Of a stretch of DNA of 64,000 nt, positions 35,326 to 47,667 are shown in pieces. The translations under genes were made by a program, and so were the position numbers. The notes beneath the pieces are model-generated. The model saw nothing but the letters and a program-made list of their open reading frames with translations. It was not told where the DNA came from and made no database searches. The stretch spans positions 1-64,000 of the forward strand of contig CAVSGZ010000004.1 of the NCBI GenBank assembly GCA_963727765.1, given 5' to 3'. This stretch comes from FEN-299 sp963727765 (GTDB lineage: Bacteria > Acidobacteriota > Vicinamibacteria > Vicinamibacterales > Fen-181). Every line of letters starts with the position of its first letter. The stretch's first letter is position 1.

Positions 35326-36746
35326 TGTTCGAGTGCGCCGGGTGCGGCGCCAGGCTGGCGCCCTCCGGCGCCACACCGCTGCCGTTCGCCTGCCCCAACG
35401 CACGGGCAGGCGACGACATCGATCACGTCACTTGCCGCGTCGGACAGGTCGGGACGACGTTCCCGCGGTCCGGCGCCGCCAACCCCTTCATTCGCTATCG
35501 TTCGCTGCTGGTCTCGCACGCGCTCGCCGTAGGGGGCGGCGGAGGCGACGAAGCGTTCGTGGAGCTGGTACGCAAGCTGGACGCCGCGATTGCCAGCGTG
35601 GACGGCCACGGGTTCGAGGCGACGCCGTTCGGCCCCTCGCCAGGTCTCGCCGCGCGAATCGGTCTGCCGGGCGGGGAGATCTGGGTCAAGGACGAGACAG
35701 GGAACGTGGCCGGCTCGCACAAGGGGCGCCACTTGATGGGACTGATGCTCTGCCTGCTGGCGCACGAGATGTGCGGCGGCGACGTCGGCGCGCGAGAGCG
35801 CCGGCTCGCGATTGCCAGCTGCGGCAATGCCGCGCTGGCCGCGGCCGTCGTGGCGCGCGCGGCGGGTCGGGCACTCGACGTCTTCGTGCCGCCGTCAGCG
35901 GCGCCCTCGGTCCTGGCGCGGCTCGAACGCCTGTCGGCCGCCATCCACACCTGTCACAGGGTTGAAGGCGTTCCGGGCGATCCGTGCTATGCGGCCTTCC
36001 ACGACGCGGTGGCGGCGGGAGCCGTTCCCTTCTGCTGTCAGGGCAGCGACAACGGCCTCACGATCGACGGCGGCAAGACGCTGGCGTGGGAGATGGTGTC
36101 AACCCTGCAGGGCGTAGCCGCGGCGGAGGGAGCCGGCCGCGATCTCGACGCGATCTTCGTGCAGGTCGGCGGTGGAGCGTTGGCGAGCGCCATGACCCAA
36201 GGGTTCGACGATGCCCTGGCCAGCGGTGCCGTCGAGCGGGTGCCGCGGCTGCACACGGTGCAGACGCACGGGGCATTTCCGCTCAAGCGCGCGTACGACG
36301 GGCTCGCCGAGCGGATCCTCGAGCGTGTGCCCGGCGGGGCGGGGCGAGAATCTCCGCCGGCGTCGGCCAGCGAGCGCGCGGACCTGATGGCCAGCCGGCT
36401 CGAGCTCATCGACGAAGAACTCGTATTTGCGCGCAGGCACCGATCGATGTTCATGCGGCCGTGGGAGACGCCGCCCCACAGCGTGGCGCACGGCATCCTG
36501 GACGACGAAACCTACGACTGGGCGGCCGTCGTCGGCGGCATGCTAAAGACGGGCGGGTGGCCTCTCGTGGTCGGCGAGGACCTCCTGCGCGAGGCCAACC
36601 GGGCAGCGCGCGAGGCGACCGGCGTGAACGTCGACCACACAGGCTCGGCCGGCCTGGCAGGCCTGATGCAAGCCGTTGCGCTCGATCCTCGCCTGGCGAC
36701 CGAGCGGGTCGCCGTCGTCTTTTCCGGTGTCAGCCGGACATCCTGA
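35319..36746 (+). CDS. Threonine-synthase-like PLP enzyme with N-terminal zinc ribbon (second of the pair)
   Basis: ATG 35319 overlaps the preceding stop; ATG 35325 is an alternative. The 475-residue protein opens with a zinc-ribbon-like CAGCG and FACPNA. It continues as a fold-type-II PLP enzyme: the Schiff-base Lys in VAGSHKGRHLMG, ASCGNAALAAAVVARAAG and VQVGGGALASAM. The layout resembles threonine synthase, but the gene is locked between the SsnA/XdhD operon and a convergent membrane protein, far from threonine genes. With its partner it may deaminate the amino acid released by YgeY/YgeW. The exact reaction is unknown. Confidence 0.7.
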
Positions 36747-36786
36747 AGACCGGCCCCGTGTCGATCGCGCGCGCCAGTGAATCGGA

Positions 36787-37419
36787 TTAGTGGCGCAGCC
36801 ACGCGTCGACCAGCCACCAGGCGCCGACGAGGCGGAAGACCCACAGCGTGTTCCCGATCCCGAGCAGCACGAGGTTGTGGAGAGGGAACGGGCAGCGGGC
36901 CGGCGAGGTGCGTTCGCCGGCGCCCGCGGGGACCATCGGCGCCAGCGAAGCCACGATGACAGTGGCCGCGACAACCACGCGGAAGACGAGCGCGTTCGTG
37001 TGGCTCGGCAGGAGCGGGTGGCCGAACGCCGCCGCGAGAGAGGCGCCCACGAGCCAGGCCAGCGGAACGAAGATCCCCAGCGCGATCGGCAGTCGGAATC
37101 GGAAGACGAAGTCCAGGAAGCGGCGGACGAGCGCGGCGTGCTCGGCCGAGCACGCGCGCGTCGGCCACGCGCGGCCGCCGGACACCACCTCTAGGGATTC
37201 TGACCCTCCCACGCGACCGCACCACAGGCAGCGCACGTCAGCGAATTTCGCCGCCCATGGCTCGGCCACCAACCCGTGGCCGAACATGATGGAGAGGCCG
37301 ATCGCCACCGACCATCCCGGGCCGAACGGCTGCCCGAGAAACAGATAGAGCACAAGGGGGATGAACAGGAAGAGCAGGATCCCCTGGCCGGCAAGCCCTG
37401 GCACCCGCGGCGCCACCAT
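36787..37419 (-). CDS. Hypothetical membrane protein with CxxC...CxxxH insert
   Basis: The 210-residue protein starts at ATG 37419, eight bases after the ygeW stop, so it is the last gene of the ygfK-ygeY-ygeW operon. About five hydrophobic segments are visible (FLFIPLVLYLFLG, GLSIMFGHGL, LPIALGIFVPLAWLVG, VVVAATVIVASLAPM, LVLLGIGNTLWVF). Between the second and third lies a hydrophilic loop with Cys64-x2-Cys67 and Cys90-x3-His94, a possible zinc site. I recognise no family. A role in transport or sensing linked to purine use is possible from position alone. Confidence 0.6.
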   Translation of the reverse strand: MVAPRVPGLAGQGILLFLFIPLVLYLFLGQPFGPGWSVAIGLSIMFGHGLVAEPWAAKFADVRCLWCGRVGGSESLEVVSGGRAWPTRACSAEHAALVRRFLDFVFRFRLPIALGIFVPLAWLVGASLAAAFGHPLLPSHTNALVFRVVVAATVIVASLAPMVPAGAGERTSPARCPFPLHNLVLLGIGNTLWVFRLVGAWWLVDAWLRH

Positions 37420-37426
37420 CTTCACC

Positions 37427-38614
37427 CTACCGCGCCCGGCGCGGCTGATCGCGATCGAGGCAGCCACGAAGCACGGTCGCCGGGTCGGCGAACCTCGTCG
37501 CCAGGATCATGGCGGCGATGACGAACGGCTTGTGCCCTGCTTCGCGGTAGGTTTGCAGGCGATAGCGCTCGAACACCGAGGCGCTCACCTCGCCCGCCTT
37601 GCAGCTCACGTCGGTCACGTCAGCCGGCAGGCAGTGCATGTAGAGGGCGCGGCCGTCCCTGGTCAGCTTCATCAGCTCGTCGGTGCACTCCCAGCTCTTG
37701 AAGCGCGCGTTGTTCGCGAGCGCCTCGCGCTCGAGCTCGGCGAGCTTTGCCGTCTCGCCGGCGCGCAGGATCCGCGTCCGCTCGTGCATGACACGGGCCG
37801 GCGCCCAGCTCTTCGGGTACACGATGTCGGCGCCGCGGAAGGCCTCTTCCATCGAGGTCGCGACGCTGAAGGACCCTCCGCTCGCGGCGGCGAATCGGCG
37901 CGCCGCCTGAAGTGGCTCGTCAACGAGGTCGTACCCCTCAGGGTGCGCGAGGACCACGTCCATCCCGAAGCGCGTCATCAGGGCGACGATGCCCTGCGGC
38001 ACCGACAGCGGCTTGCCGTAGCTCGGCGAGTACGCCCAGCTCATCGCCAGCTTCTTGCCTCTGAGCGCCTCGAGGCTGCCGAACGTCGCGATGAGATGCC
38101 GCAGGTCGGCCATGCTCTGCGTCGGATGATCGAGGTCGCACTGCAGGTTGACGACCGCGGGCCGCTGCCCAAGCACGCCGCGCTGGGAACTCTCGCACAG
38201 CGCGTCGCTCACCTGGCACATGTACTTGTGGCCTTCGCCGAGGAACATGTCGTCGCGAATGCCGATGACCTCGGTGAGGAACGCGATCATCGCCGCCGTC
38301 TCGCGCACCGTCTCGCCGTGGGCGATCTGCGACGTCGACTCGTCGAGCTCCTCGGTCATCAGGCCGAGCAGGTTGCATCCGGAGCGGAACGCGTAACGCG
38401 TCCGCGTCGACTTGTCCCTGAAGATCGAAATGCCGAGGCCGGAGTCGAACACGCGCGTCGAGACGCCGGCGGCATGGAGATCCTCCAGGATCTCGGCGGC
38501 AAGCAACACGGCGCGGATCGTCGGCTCGGAATACTGCCACGTCAGCAGGAAGTCCTTGTCGTGAAGGCCGGTCGGCAGGGCCGAGAGGGCGGAGATCTTC
38601 GAGGAGAGGTCCAT
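37427..38614 (-). CDS. ygeW: Knotted carbamoyltransferase YgeW
   Basis: The 395-residue protein is a strong match to E. coli YgeW. It has the carbamoyl-phosphate loop FRDKSTRTR (65-73), SQIAHGETVRETAAMI, VNLQCDLDHPTQSMADL, MTRFGMDVVLAHPEGYDL, DIVYPKSWAP and MHCLPADVTDVSCK. YgeW belongs to the transcarbamylase family with a knotted domain. In the purine pathway it is expected to transfer a carbamoyl group from a ureido compound to phosphate, giving carbamoyl phosphate for ATP formation. No carbamate kinase is in the window. The gene lies between ygeY and the membrane protein. Confidence 0.95.
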   Translation of the reverse strand: MDLSSKISALSALPTGLHDKDFLLTWQYSEPTIRAVLLAAEILEDLHAAGVSTRVFDSGLGISIFRDKSTRTRYAFRSGCNLLGLMTEELDESTSQIAHGETVRETAAMIAFLTEVIGIRDDMFLGEGHKYMCQVSDALCESSQRGVLGQRPAVVNLQCDLDHPTQSMADLRHLIATFGSLEALRGKKLAMSWAYSPSYGKPLSVPQGIVALMTRFGMDVVLAHPEGYDLVDEPLQAARRFAAASGGSFSVATSMEEAFRGADIVYPKSWAPARVMHERTRILRAGETAKLAELEREALANNARFKSWECTDELMKLTRDGRALYMHCLPADVTDVSCKAGEVSASVFERYRLQTYREAGHKPFVIAAMILATRFADPATVLRGCLDRDQPRRAR

Positions 38615-38622
38615 AGGGGTCC

Positions 38623-38650
38623 TATCTTGCGATCTTGCGATCGTCCGAAG
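38623..38650. repeat. gcgatc-rich repeat between ygeY and ygeW
   Basis: The spacer contains atcttgcgatcttgcgatcg followed by tccgaagt. The copy at 39927-39953 is the same apart from a two-base expansion and a few substitutions. A partial copy lies at about 30179-30201 near hyuA/xdhD. It may be an operator or only another spacer repeat. Confidence 0.5.
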
Positions 38651-38667
38651 TACGAACCGCGAACTGT

Positions 38668-39885
38668 CTATGCCCGCCGCGCGGCGAGGTACTCAGCCGC
38701 GAACCGCGCATAGAACTGAGCAGCCCGCGTCAGGTGCTCGACCGGGCACTGATCCTCCGGCGTGTGCGCGTGCACCTCGTTGGCCGGCCCGAACCCAACC
38801 GTCGGCACGCCGAACATCCCGCACGTCGCCACGCCGTTGGTCGAGAAGGTCCACTTGTCGACGACCGGCGAACGGCCGAGCGCGGCGGTCGCGGCCGCCA
38901 CGGCCGCGCGCACGGCCGGGGCCTGTTCCTCGACCGCCCAGGTCGGATAGTACTTCTTCGTCGGATAGGTGAGACCGGTGTAGGACTCGCGGGCGTAGTC
39001 GAGCACGGTGACGCGCGCGCCGGCCTGCTTGACGCTGTCGAGTCCCTCGATCTGCGCCACCGCCTTCTCGAGCGTCTCCCCGCGCGTGAGGCGGCGGTCG
39101 AGATGGATCGTGCAGCTGTCGGCCACCGCGCACAGCGACGGCGAGGTCGATCGAATCTCGGAGATCGTCACCGACCCCTTCCCCAGGAACGGATCGGCGC
39201 CGGCGGCCAGCTGGTCGTTGAGCCGCTCGATGTCGGCCAGGATCGGCGCCATCTTGTAGACGGCGTTGACGCCGCGCTCGGGAGCCGACCCGTGGCACGA
39301 GAGCCCCTGTGTCCGAACCTCCATCTCCATCCGCCCGCGATGGCCGCGGTACACCCCGAGATTGGTGGGCTCGGTGATGACCACAACCTCGGGCCTCAGC
39401 ACGCCCTCCTTGAGGATGTACTGCCAGCAGAGCCCGTCGCAGTCCTCCTCCATCACCGTGCCGGTCACCCAGAGCTGCGCGCCGTCGAGCAGGCCCAGCT
39501 CTCTTGCGATGCGGGCGCCGTGCACCGCCGCCGCGATGCCGGCCTCCTGGTCGGATGCGCCGCGGCCGAAGATGACGCCGTCGCGCAGTTCGCCGCGGTA
39601 GGGGTCCCGTGTCCACGTCGACGGATCGCCCACGCCGACGGTGTCGAGGTGGCCATCGACGGCAATGACCACCGGACCGCTCCCCACGCGGCCGAGGACA
39701 TTGCCGAGGCCGTCGACCTTCACCTCGTCGAAGCCGACGCGCCGCATCTCGTCTGCCACGCAAGCGACGACCTGGCGCTCGCCTGCGCTCTCGGACGGGA
39801 TCGCGATCATGTCGCGCAGGAATGTCGTCATCTCGCCGGTGTACCGCGCGGCGAGGGCAGCAATCGAATCGGCGTGGGAAGGCAT
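38668..39885 (-). CDS. ygeY: YgeY-type M20 amidohydrolase/peptidase
   Basis: ATG 39885 (MPSHADSIAAL) gives 405 residues, the size of E. coli YgeY. M20 metal motifs are present: VDGHLDTVGVGD, FGRGASDQEAG, TVMEEDCDGLCW (catalytic Glu, bridging Glu), ITEPTNLGVYRGHRG and VHAHTPEDQ near the end. YgeY belongs to a selenium-metabolism-linked clade of M20 enzymes. In the urate pathway it is thought to remove a carbamoyl/acyl group from an opened ureide (inference). Next to ygeW and ygfK in one minus-strand operon, with gcgatc repeats on both sides. Confidence 0.93.
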   Translation of the reverse strand: MPSHADSIAALAARYTGEMTTFLRDMIAIPSESAGERQVVACVADEMRRVGFDEVKVDGLGNVLGRVGSGPVVIAVDGHLDTVGVGDPSTWTRDPYRGELRDGVIFGRGASDQEAGIAAAVHGARIARELGLLDGAQLWVTGTVMEEDCDGLCWQYILKEGVLRPEVVVITEPTNLGVYRGHRGRMEMEVRTQGLSCHGSAPERGVNAVYKMAPILADIERLNDQLAAGADPFLGKGSVTISEIRSTSPSLCAVADSCTIHLDRRLTRGETLEKAVAQIEGLDSVKQAGARVTVLDYARESYTGLTYPTKKYYPTWAVEEQAPAVRAAVAAATAALGRSPVVDKWTFSTNGVATCGMFGVPTVGFGPANEVHAHTPEDQCPVEHLTRAAQFYARFAAEYLAARRA

Positions 39886-39926
39886 AGGGCTACGGCTCCA
39901 TCTGGGATAGCGATCCCTTATCACTC

Positions 39927-40002
39927 CATCTTGCGATCGGGCGATCGTGCGAAGTGGCGTTCCTGGAGGCGTCAGATCGCAAGATCACATGATCGCACGA
40001 TG
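39927..40002. repeat. Large imperfect inverted repeat built of gcgatc units
   Basis: The left arm (39927-39958, catcttgcgatcgggcgatc then gtgcgaagtg) and the right arm (39969-40002) are imperfect reverse complements of about 32 bases around a ten-base centre. It separates ygfK from ygeY and could form a hairpin in the operon mRNA, act as a protein-binding array, or be a passive repeat. Confidence 0.5.
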
Positions 40003-40015
40003 AATAGACTCTCGA

Positions 40016-43000
40016 TCACTCGATGAGCAGGAACGACAGGCTGCCCGTGATTCCCTCGTAGAGGACCGCCATCTCCGCGGCGGGCCTCAGCGACGCCGGG
40101 CCGCTGAAGGCCGGCCCGGCCGCCGCTTCGACAACCGACCACCCGTCGTCGAGCACGGCCCGCAAGCCGCCGCCTTCAAACACCCGCATCGGCCCTCCGC
40201 ACTCGAGACGAGCTTCCTCGCCTCGGTCGCGCCGCCGCACCGTGCGGCCTTCGATTCGGAAGGCGTTCCCGGTCTCCGCCAGGAACGCCGCCGGATCGAG
40301 GAACAGCCTGGGCTTGTCGACGTAAGGCCGGCCGCGGTGGACGCAGAAGGTCTGGCAGTCGTCGCACTCGTTGCAGAAATCGTCCACGTGCACGATCTGG
40401 CGCGGCTGGCTGACGACGAACTCCTCGTGGCCGACCACAACAACCCTGCCGTCGACGAGATCGAGCACCGGCAGGCGCCAGCGCACCGGTCGTATCGTGA
40501 ACGTGTAGTTGGCGCGGTTGGGGCATACTTCCACGCACTTGTCGCAGAAGGTCGTGCACTGCACGCACCGGCGGGCTTCCGCCCGCGCCTCTTCGGCTGT
40601 CAGCGTGGCCTCGATCAGGCTGAAGTCGGCGCGGCGCGCGACGGGCAGCATGACAGGCCTGCGCGGCTCAATCCTCAGCGCCCGCGTTCGCTTTAGGGCC
40701 ACGATGTCCCGCTCGCACAACTCGGGCCGGCGCCACGGCCGCTCCGCGAAGCTGACACCGAGGTGCCGGCATATAGACTCCGCGGCCGCCCGGCCGTCCG
40801 CGCACGCCGAGATGATGCTGCCCGGTTCGATGACGACGTCACCGCCGGCGAACACTCCCGTCGTCCCCGCACAGCGTGTCGCCTCGTCGACGGCGACTCC
40901 GCCGCCCCGGTGTCGACTGATCGAACTGCCATCGAGGAATGCCAGTTCCGGCAGTTGGCCCACGGCGACGACCACGGTGTCGGCGGCGACCACGAAGTCG
41001 CTGCCGTCAATCGGAACCGGGGCGCGGCGGCCATCGGGGCCGGGGTCCCCCAGCCTGTTCCGGACGCACCGGACGCCGGTGACGCGGCCGTCGGCGCGGA
41101 CGATCTCGACGGGCGACACGAGCTCTTCGAGCCGGTTGCCTTCTTCGAGGGCGCCTGCGAGTTCCTCGGGCGCGGCGGGCATCTCCTGCCTCGTGCGCCG
41201 GTAGAGCAGCGCGACGGGCCGCCCCGAGATTCGCCGCGCCGTGCGAACGGCGTCCATCGCCGTGTCGCCGCCGCCGACAACGACGACCTCCGGGCCGAGC
41301 TCCACGCGCTCGCCCCGCCGCGAGCGGTCGAGCAGGCCGAGCGCCGGAATCACACCGGGCCCCTCCGCTCCAGGCACGCGCAGCGGCGCATCGCGCTGGA
41401 ATCCGGTCGCCAGGTAGACGGCGTCGAACCCCCGGCGCAACAGGTCCTCCGGCGGCCCGTCGACGCGCGCGTTCAGCCGAAGCTCGACGCCAAGCGCCAG
41501 GACGCGCGCGATGTCCTGGTCGATGATCGACGAGGGCAGCCGGAACGGCGGGACGACACGCATCATGCCGCCGGCGACGTCGCGGGCTTCGAAGATGGTG
41601 ACCGAGACACCGCTCAATGCCAGAAACGCCGCCGCGGCGAGGCCGGACGGTCCGCTCCCGACCACGGCCACCCTGCGCCCGGACGGCGCGCGCCGGGCCG
41701 ACAGGTAGTCGGCGCGGCCGTGCTCCTCCGCGTATCGCTTCAGCGCGCGGATGGCGACGCTCTCCTCGTAGTCGTTACGCGTGCACCGCGTTTGGCAGAG
41801 CCGCGTACACACGTAACCGGTCACGCCGGGCAGCGGATTGCGCGCGAGGATCGTCTCCAGCGCGCTGTCGCAGTCGCCCTGCGCGATGTGCCACGCGTAC
41901 TCAGGCACGTCCTGCTCGACCGCGCAGGCTTCCACGCAGGGCGCGACAACGCAATCCCACAGGCCGAGGGGGGACGCGACCTTCGGCAGGCCGTGCGGGA
42001 AGGCGCTCTTCTTGTAGCGCGGATCGCGCTGCGCGCCGTCGGCCGCGGCCCGCACGCTGTCGAGCCGATCGCGCGAGAAGTCTCCCAGTGTCGCTGCGCC
42101 GCGCTCCTGCATGGCGGCGTCGATGGCCTCGAGCCACTGTCCCATCCGCGCCACGCCGCCCGGCTTGAGCAGGTCGGTGCACCCGGTGACCGGCAGGGCG
42201 CCGCACGCCAGGATGCCGGCAACGTTCACCGCGTCGGCGCCCCCGGAGAAGGAGACGTGCAGGTCGCCGTCGAACTCGTGCAGCAGCCGATCGTAAAGCC
42301 GCATCGTGACCGGGTAGAGCGCGCGGCCGGACATGTACGTCTCGCTGCCCGGCAGCCGCCCCGCGTGGTTCCGCACGGCGAGGGTGTTGCTCAGCTTGAT
42401 GCCGAAGGTGAGGCCGAGCGCACCTGCCACGCGCTTCAGGGACGCGATGAGGTCCACGGCCCGGCCGTACTGCAGGTCGTGCGCGAACGTCTCGTCGGCG
42501 ACTTCGATCTCGCGGAACCCGAGGGCGTCGCGCAGGATCGCCCGCACCAGTTCCGGCCCGAGCAGCGTCGGGTTGAGCTTCACCACCGTGTGCAAACCGC
42601 GCTCCTCGAGGCAGTAGCGCGCGATCCGCTCGATCTCGTCCGGCGGGCACCCGTGCATGGTCGAGAGCGTCACGCTGTTGACGATCGCCGGCGGAATGTC
42701 GATGTCAGCCAGGGCCGGGAAGTCGCGGCCGAGCGTCGCGCGAACCTGGCCGAGCGGTTCCGACGCGTCCGCCAGGGTGTTCATGAAGCGCCGTATGCGC
42801 GGGTGGCGGATGCCGGCCAGGTCGTAGCCGACGCTCATGTCGAAGATCGTGTCCGGCTGGCCCCAGCCGAGGACGCGTGACAGCACGTGAACGAGCGCCC
42901 AGGCCACGACGTACTCGTGGGCCGACTGGTCGAGCGTCAGCTCCTGCGACCACTCGACGTTGTAGCCCTCGTCGGTCATGTCGATGCACGGCCGGGGGAT

Positions 43001-43279
43001 GACGAGGTCGTCCCTGACCTGGACCGTTTTCAGCTCGATGAACCGGCCGCCGGTGAGCCACGACGCCACGATGTTCCGGCTGAGCTGTGTGTGGGGACCG
43101 GCCGACGGCCCGATCGGCGTCGCGAGAGGCTTGCCGAACAGGGGCGGGACGCCGAACGAACGGCTTGGCTCGTAGAAGAGCGCCTCGGGGATGTCGAAGA
43201 TCGCGCGCCGGGACTCGTATTCGGCCAGCACCCGCCGCAGCTCGGTGCCGAACGGCTGGATGCGCATCTGGTCGGACAT
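40016..43279 (-). CDS. ygfK: YgfK-type iron-sulfur flavoprotein reductase (putative urate/selenate reductase)
   Basis: ATG 43279 gives 1087 residues; E. coli YgfK is about 1032. Residues 1-430 form a dihydroorotate-dehydrogenase-like flavin barrel (GPSAGPHTQLSRN, LSTMHGCPPDEIERI). Next comes a glutamate-synthase-type iron-sulfur segment (CVVAPCVEACAVEQDVPEY, YVCTRLCQTRCTRNDYEES), then FAD and NAD(P) domains (VAVVGSGPSGLAAAAFLA, VVVVGGGDTAMDAV, GVFAGGDV). The C-terminus has ferredoxin-like clusters (CVQCTTFCDKCVEVCPN, CNECDDCQTFCVHRG). It was first called a selenate reductase, but recent work on gut bacteria points to reduction of urate. It heads the ygfK-ygeY-ygeW operon and is divergent from uvrA (197-base gap with no clear promoter). 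Confidence 0.93.
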   Translation of the reverse strand: MSDQMRIQPFGTELRRVLAEYESRRAIFDIPEALFYEPSRSFGVPPLFGKPLATPIGPSAGPHTQLSRNIVASWLTGGRFIELKTVQVRDDLVIPRPCIDMTDEGYNVEWSQELTLDQSAHEYVVAWALVHVLSRVLGWGQPDTIFDMSVGYDLAGIRHPRIRRFMNTLADASEPLGQVRATLGRDFPALADIDIPPAIVNSVTLSTMHGCPPDEIERIARYCLEERGLHTVVKLNPTLLGPELVRAILRDALGFREIEVADETFAHDLQYGRAVDLIASLKRVAGALGLTFGIKLSNTLAVRNHAGRLPGSETYMSGRALYPVTMRLYDRLLHEFDGDLHVSFSGGADAVNVAGILACGALPVTGCTDLLKPGGVARMGQWLEAIDAAMQERGAATLGDFSRDRLDSVRAAADGAQRDPRYKKSAFPHGLPKVASPLGLWDCVVAPCVEACAVEQDVPEYAWHIAQGDCDSALETILARNPLPGVTGYVCTRLCQTRCTRNDYEESVAIRALKRYAEEHGRADYLSARRAPSGRRVAVVGSGPSGLAAAAFLALSGVSVTIFEARDVAGGMMRVVPPFRLPSSIIDQDIARVLALGVELRLNARVDGPPEDLLRRGFDAVYLATGFQRDAPLRVPGAEGPGVIPALGLLDRSRRGERVELGPEVVVVGGGDTAMDAVRTARRISGRPVALLYRRTRQEMPAAPEELAGALEEGNRLEELVSPVEIVRADGRVTGVRCVRNRLGDPGPDGRRAPVPIDGSDFVVAADTVVVAVGQLPELAFLDGSSISRHRGGGVAVDEATRCAGTTGVFAGGDVVIEPGSIISACADGRAAAESICRHLGVSFAERPWRRPELCERDIVALKRTRALRIEPRRPVMLPVARRADFSLIEATLTAEEARAEARRCVQCTTFCDKCVEVCPNRANYTFTIRPVRWRLPVLDLVDGRVVVVGHEEFVVSQPRQIVHVDDFCNECDDCQTFCVHRGRPYVDKPRLFLDPAAFLAETGNAFRIEGRTVRRRDRGEEARLECGGPMRVFEGGGLRAVLDDGWSVVEAAAGPAFSGPASLRPAAEMAVLYEGITGSLSFLLIE

Positions 43280-43476
43280 GGCAGAGAACAGGGTACCAGA
43301 GATCACCGGCTTTGGGCTTTCGGCGTTCGGCTTCCGGCCCAGGGAATGATCCGCTGCGGGCTGAACCGCGACCCGGCCGCCGACCGCGGTCCGCTGCCAG
43401 CGCGAGGCGGCGTGGTAACATTCTCTGTTTAGGGGATCGCGCAAACAGCCGGCCGTGGGCCGGCGGTCGCACTTGC

Positions 43477-46407
<2,931 letters not shown>

Positions 46408-46456
46408 CGGAACGCGCCGAACCGGCTACACTGTCTGTGTGCAGTACCCCGAGACC

Positions 46457-47362
46457 ATGATGGACCCGCAGCGGACCGTTCGGCGTCGGGTGTCCTGTGT
46501 CGGCATCGGGCTGCATTCGGGGCAGCAGGTCACCTTGACGCTCGGCCCCGCGCCGGCGCGGTCCGGCATCAGGTTCCTCCGCACCGACGTCGGCGGCGCC
46601 GAGGTGGAAGCCCGGGCGGACCGCGTGGTCAGCGCCCATTACGCGACCGTGCTGGGCCAGAACGGTCACAGGGTCGGGACGGTCGAGCACGTCCTCGCCG
46701 CGCTCGTCAGCCTCGGGATCGACAACGCCATTCTCGGGCTGGACCACGCCGAGGTTCCGATCATGGACGGCAGCGCCGCGGCGTTCGTGGACCTGGTTCG
46801 CCAGGCCGGCACGCTGGCCCAGAGGGAGCCGAGGCAGTTTCTGCGGATCACGCGGCCGATCGAGATCGCGCGCGGCGAGAAGCGCATCGCGCTCTACCCG
46901 AGCGACCGGTTCCGGATCAGTTACTCGATCAGCTTCGACCACCCGATGCTGCGGCACCAGGAGCGGTCGATCGTCGTGGACGAGCCGTCGTTTGTCGACG
47001 AGATCGCGCCGGCCCGCACGTTCACGTTCCTGAAGGACATCGAGGTCCTGCGACAGCACGGCTATGCCATCGGCGGGTCGCTCGACAACGCGGTCGTCGT
47101 CGGCGAGGCAGGGATCCTCAACCACCCGCTGCGGTTCGAGGACGAATTCGTCCGGCACAAGATGCTGGACGCGATCGGGGACCTGGCGCTGCTCGGGATG
47201 CCGGTCATCGGTCACCTCGTGGCGCACCGGGGCGGCCACGACCTGCACACGGCGCTGGTGTCGAAGGTGCTCGCGGAAGGTGATGCGTGGGAGATCGTCG
47301 AGCAGCCCGAAACGCCTGAGCTGCCGCAGCCGGCCGGCGTCGGCGTCCCGATCGAACGCTAG
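46457..47362 (+). CDS. lpxC: UDP-3-O-acyl-N-acetylglucosamine deacetylase
   Basis: The 301-residue protein starts at ATG 46457 (or 46460). LpxC motifs are present: GIGLHSGQQVTLTLGPA, VEHVLAALVSLGIDNA (zinc His), IMDGSAAAFV, RTFTFLKDIE, FEDEFVRHKMLDAIGDLALLG (zinc His and Asp) and HRGGHDLHTALV (catalytic His). It catalyses the committed step of lipid A synthesis, showing that the cell has a lipopolysaccharide-type outer membrane. A GC-rich hairpin follows directly. Confidence 0.97.
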   Translation: MMDPQRTVRRRVSCVGIGLHSGQQVTLTLGPAPARSGIRFLRTDVGGAEVEARADRVVSAHYATVLGQNGHRVGTVEHVLAALVSLGIDNAILGLDHAEVPIMDGSAAAFVDLVRQAGTLAQREPRQFLRITRPIEIARGEKRIALYPSDRFRISYSISFDHPMLRHQERSIVVDEPSFVDEIAPARTFTFLKDIEVLRQHGYAIGGSLDNAVVVGEAGILNHPLRFEDEFVRHKMLDAIGDLALLGMPVIGHLVAHRGGHDLHTALVSKVLAEGDAWEIVEQPETPELPQPAGVGVPIER

Positions 47363-47363
47363 G

Positions 47364-47382
47364 CCGGCGGTCCCGCCGCCGG
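47364..47382. terminator. Hairpin between lpxC and convergent small gene
   Basis: ccggcgg and ccgccgg pair around tcccg, immediately after the lpxC stop and before the stop of the minus-strand 93-residue gene. There is no T-run, so termination is only suggested. Confidence 0.35.
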
Positions 47383-47383
47383 A

Positions 47384-47665
47384 TTATCGAAGGGTCTTCC
47401 CGCCCGCCGCCAGCTTTTCCACGTAGCTCGCCAGCCGGTCGTTCTCGAACCGGACCGTGTTGTGGAAGAGGCTCTCGGCCAGGTAGTCGCGCAGCTCGTC
47501 GACGGTCATCTGCTCGATGAGGTGGCGGATCTCGGCCATGATGTCCTCATATGACCGGTCGAGCTGACGTTTGGCCGTGACCTCCTGGAACAGGGTCTCG
47601 ATGATGGCCAGCAGGTCGCCGTCGAGCGCGATGTCAACGCCGGTCGTCGTGGTGATCGTGCGCAT
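47384..47665 (-). CDS. Small conserved-looking acidic protein of the sigma/STAS operon
   Basis: The 93-residue product (MRTITTTTGVDIALDGDLLAI and following) is predicted mostly helical, with no signal or known motif; FQEVTAKRQLDRSYEDIMAEI looks amphipathic. It follows the STAS gene by two bases, so it is the third gene of the ECF sigma operon. I do not recognise the family. A partner in the anti-sigma switch is conceivable from position only. Confidence 0.6.
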   Translation of the reverse strand: MRTITTTTGVDIALDGDLLAIIETLFQEVTAKRQLDRSYEDIMAEIRHLIEQMTVDELRDYLAESLFHNTVRFENDRLASYVEKLAAGGKTLR

Positions 47666-47667
47666 CG

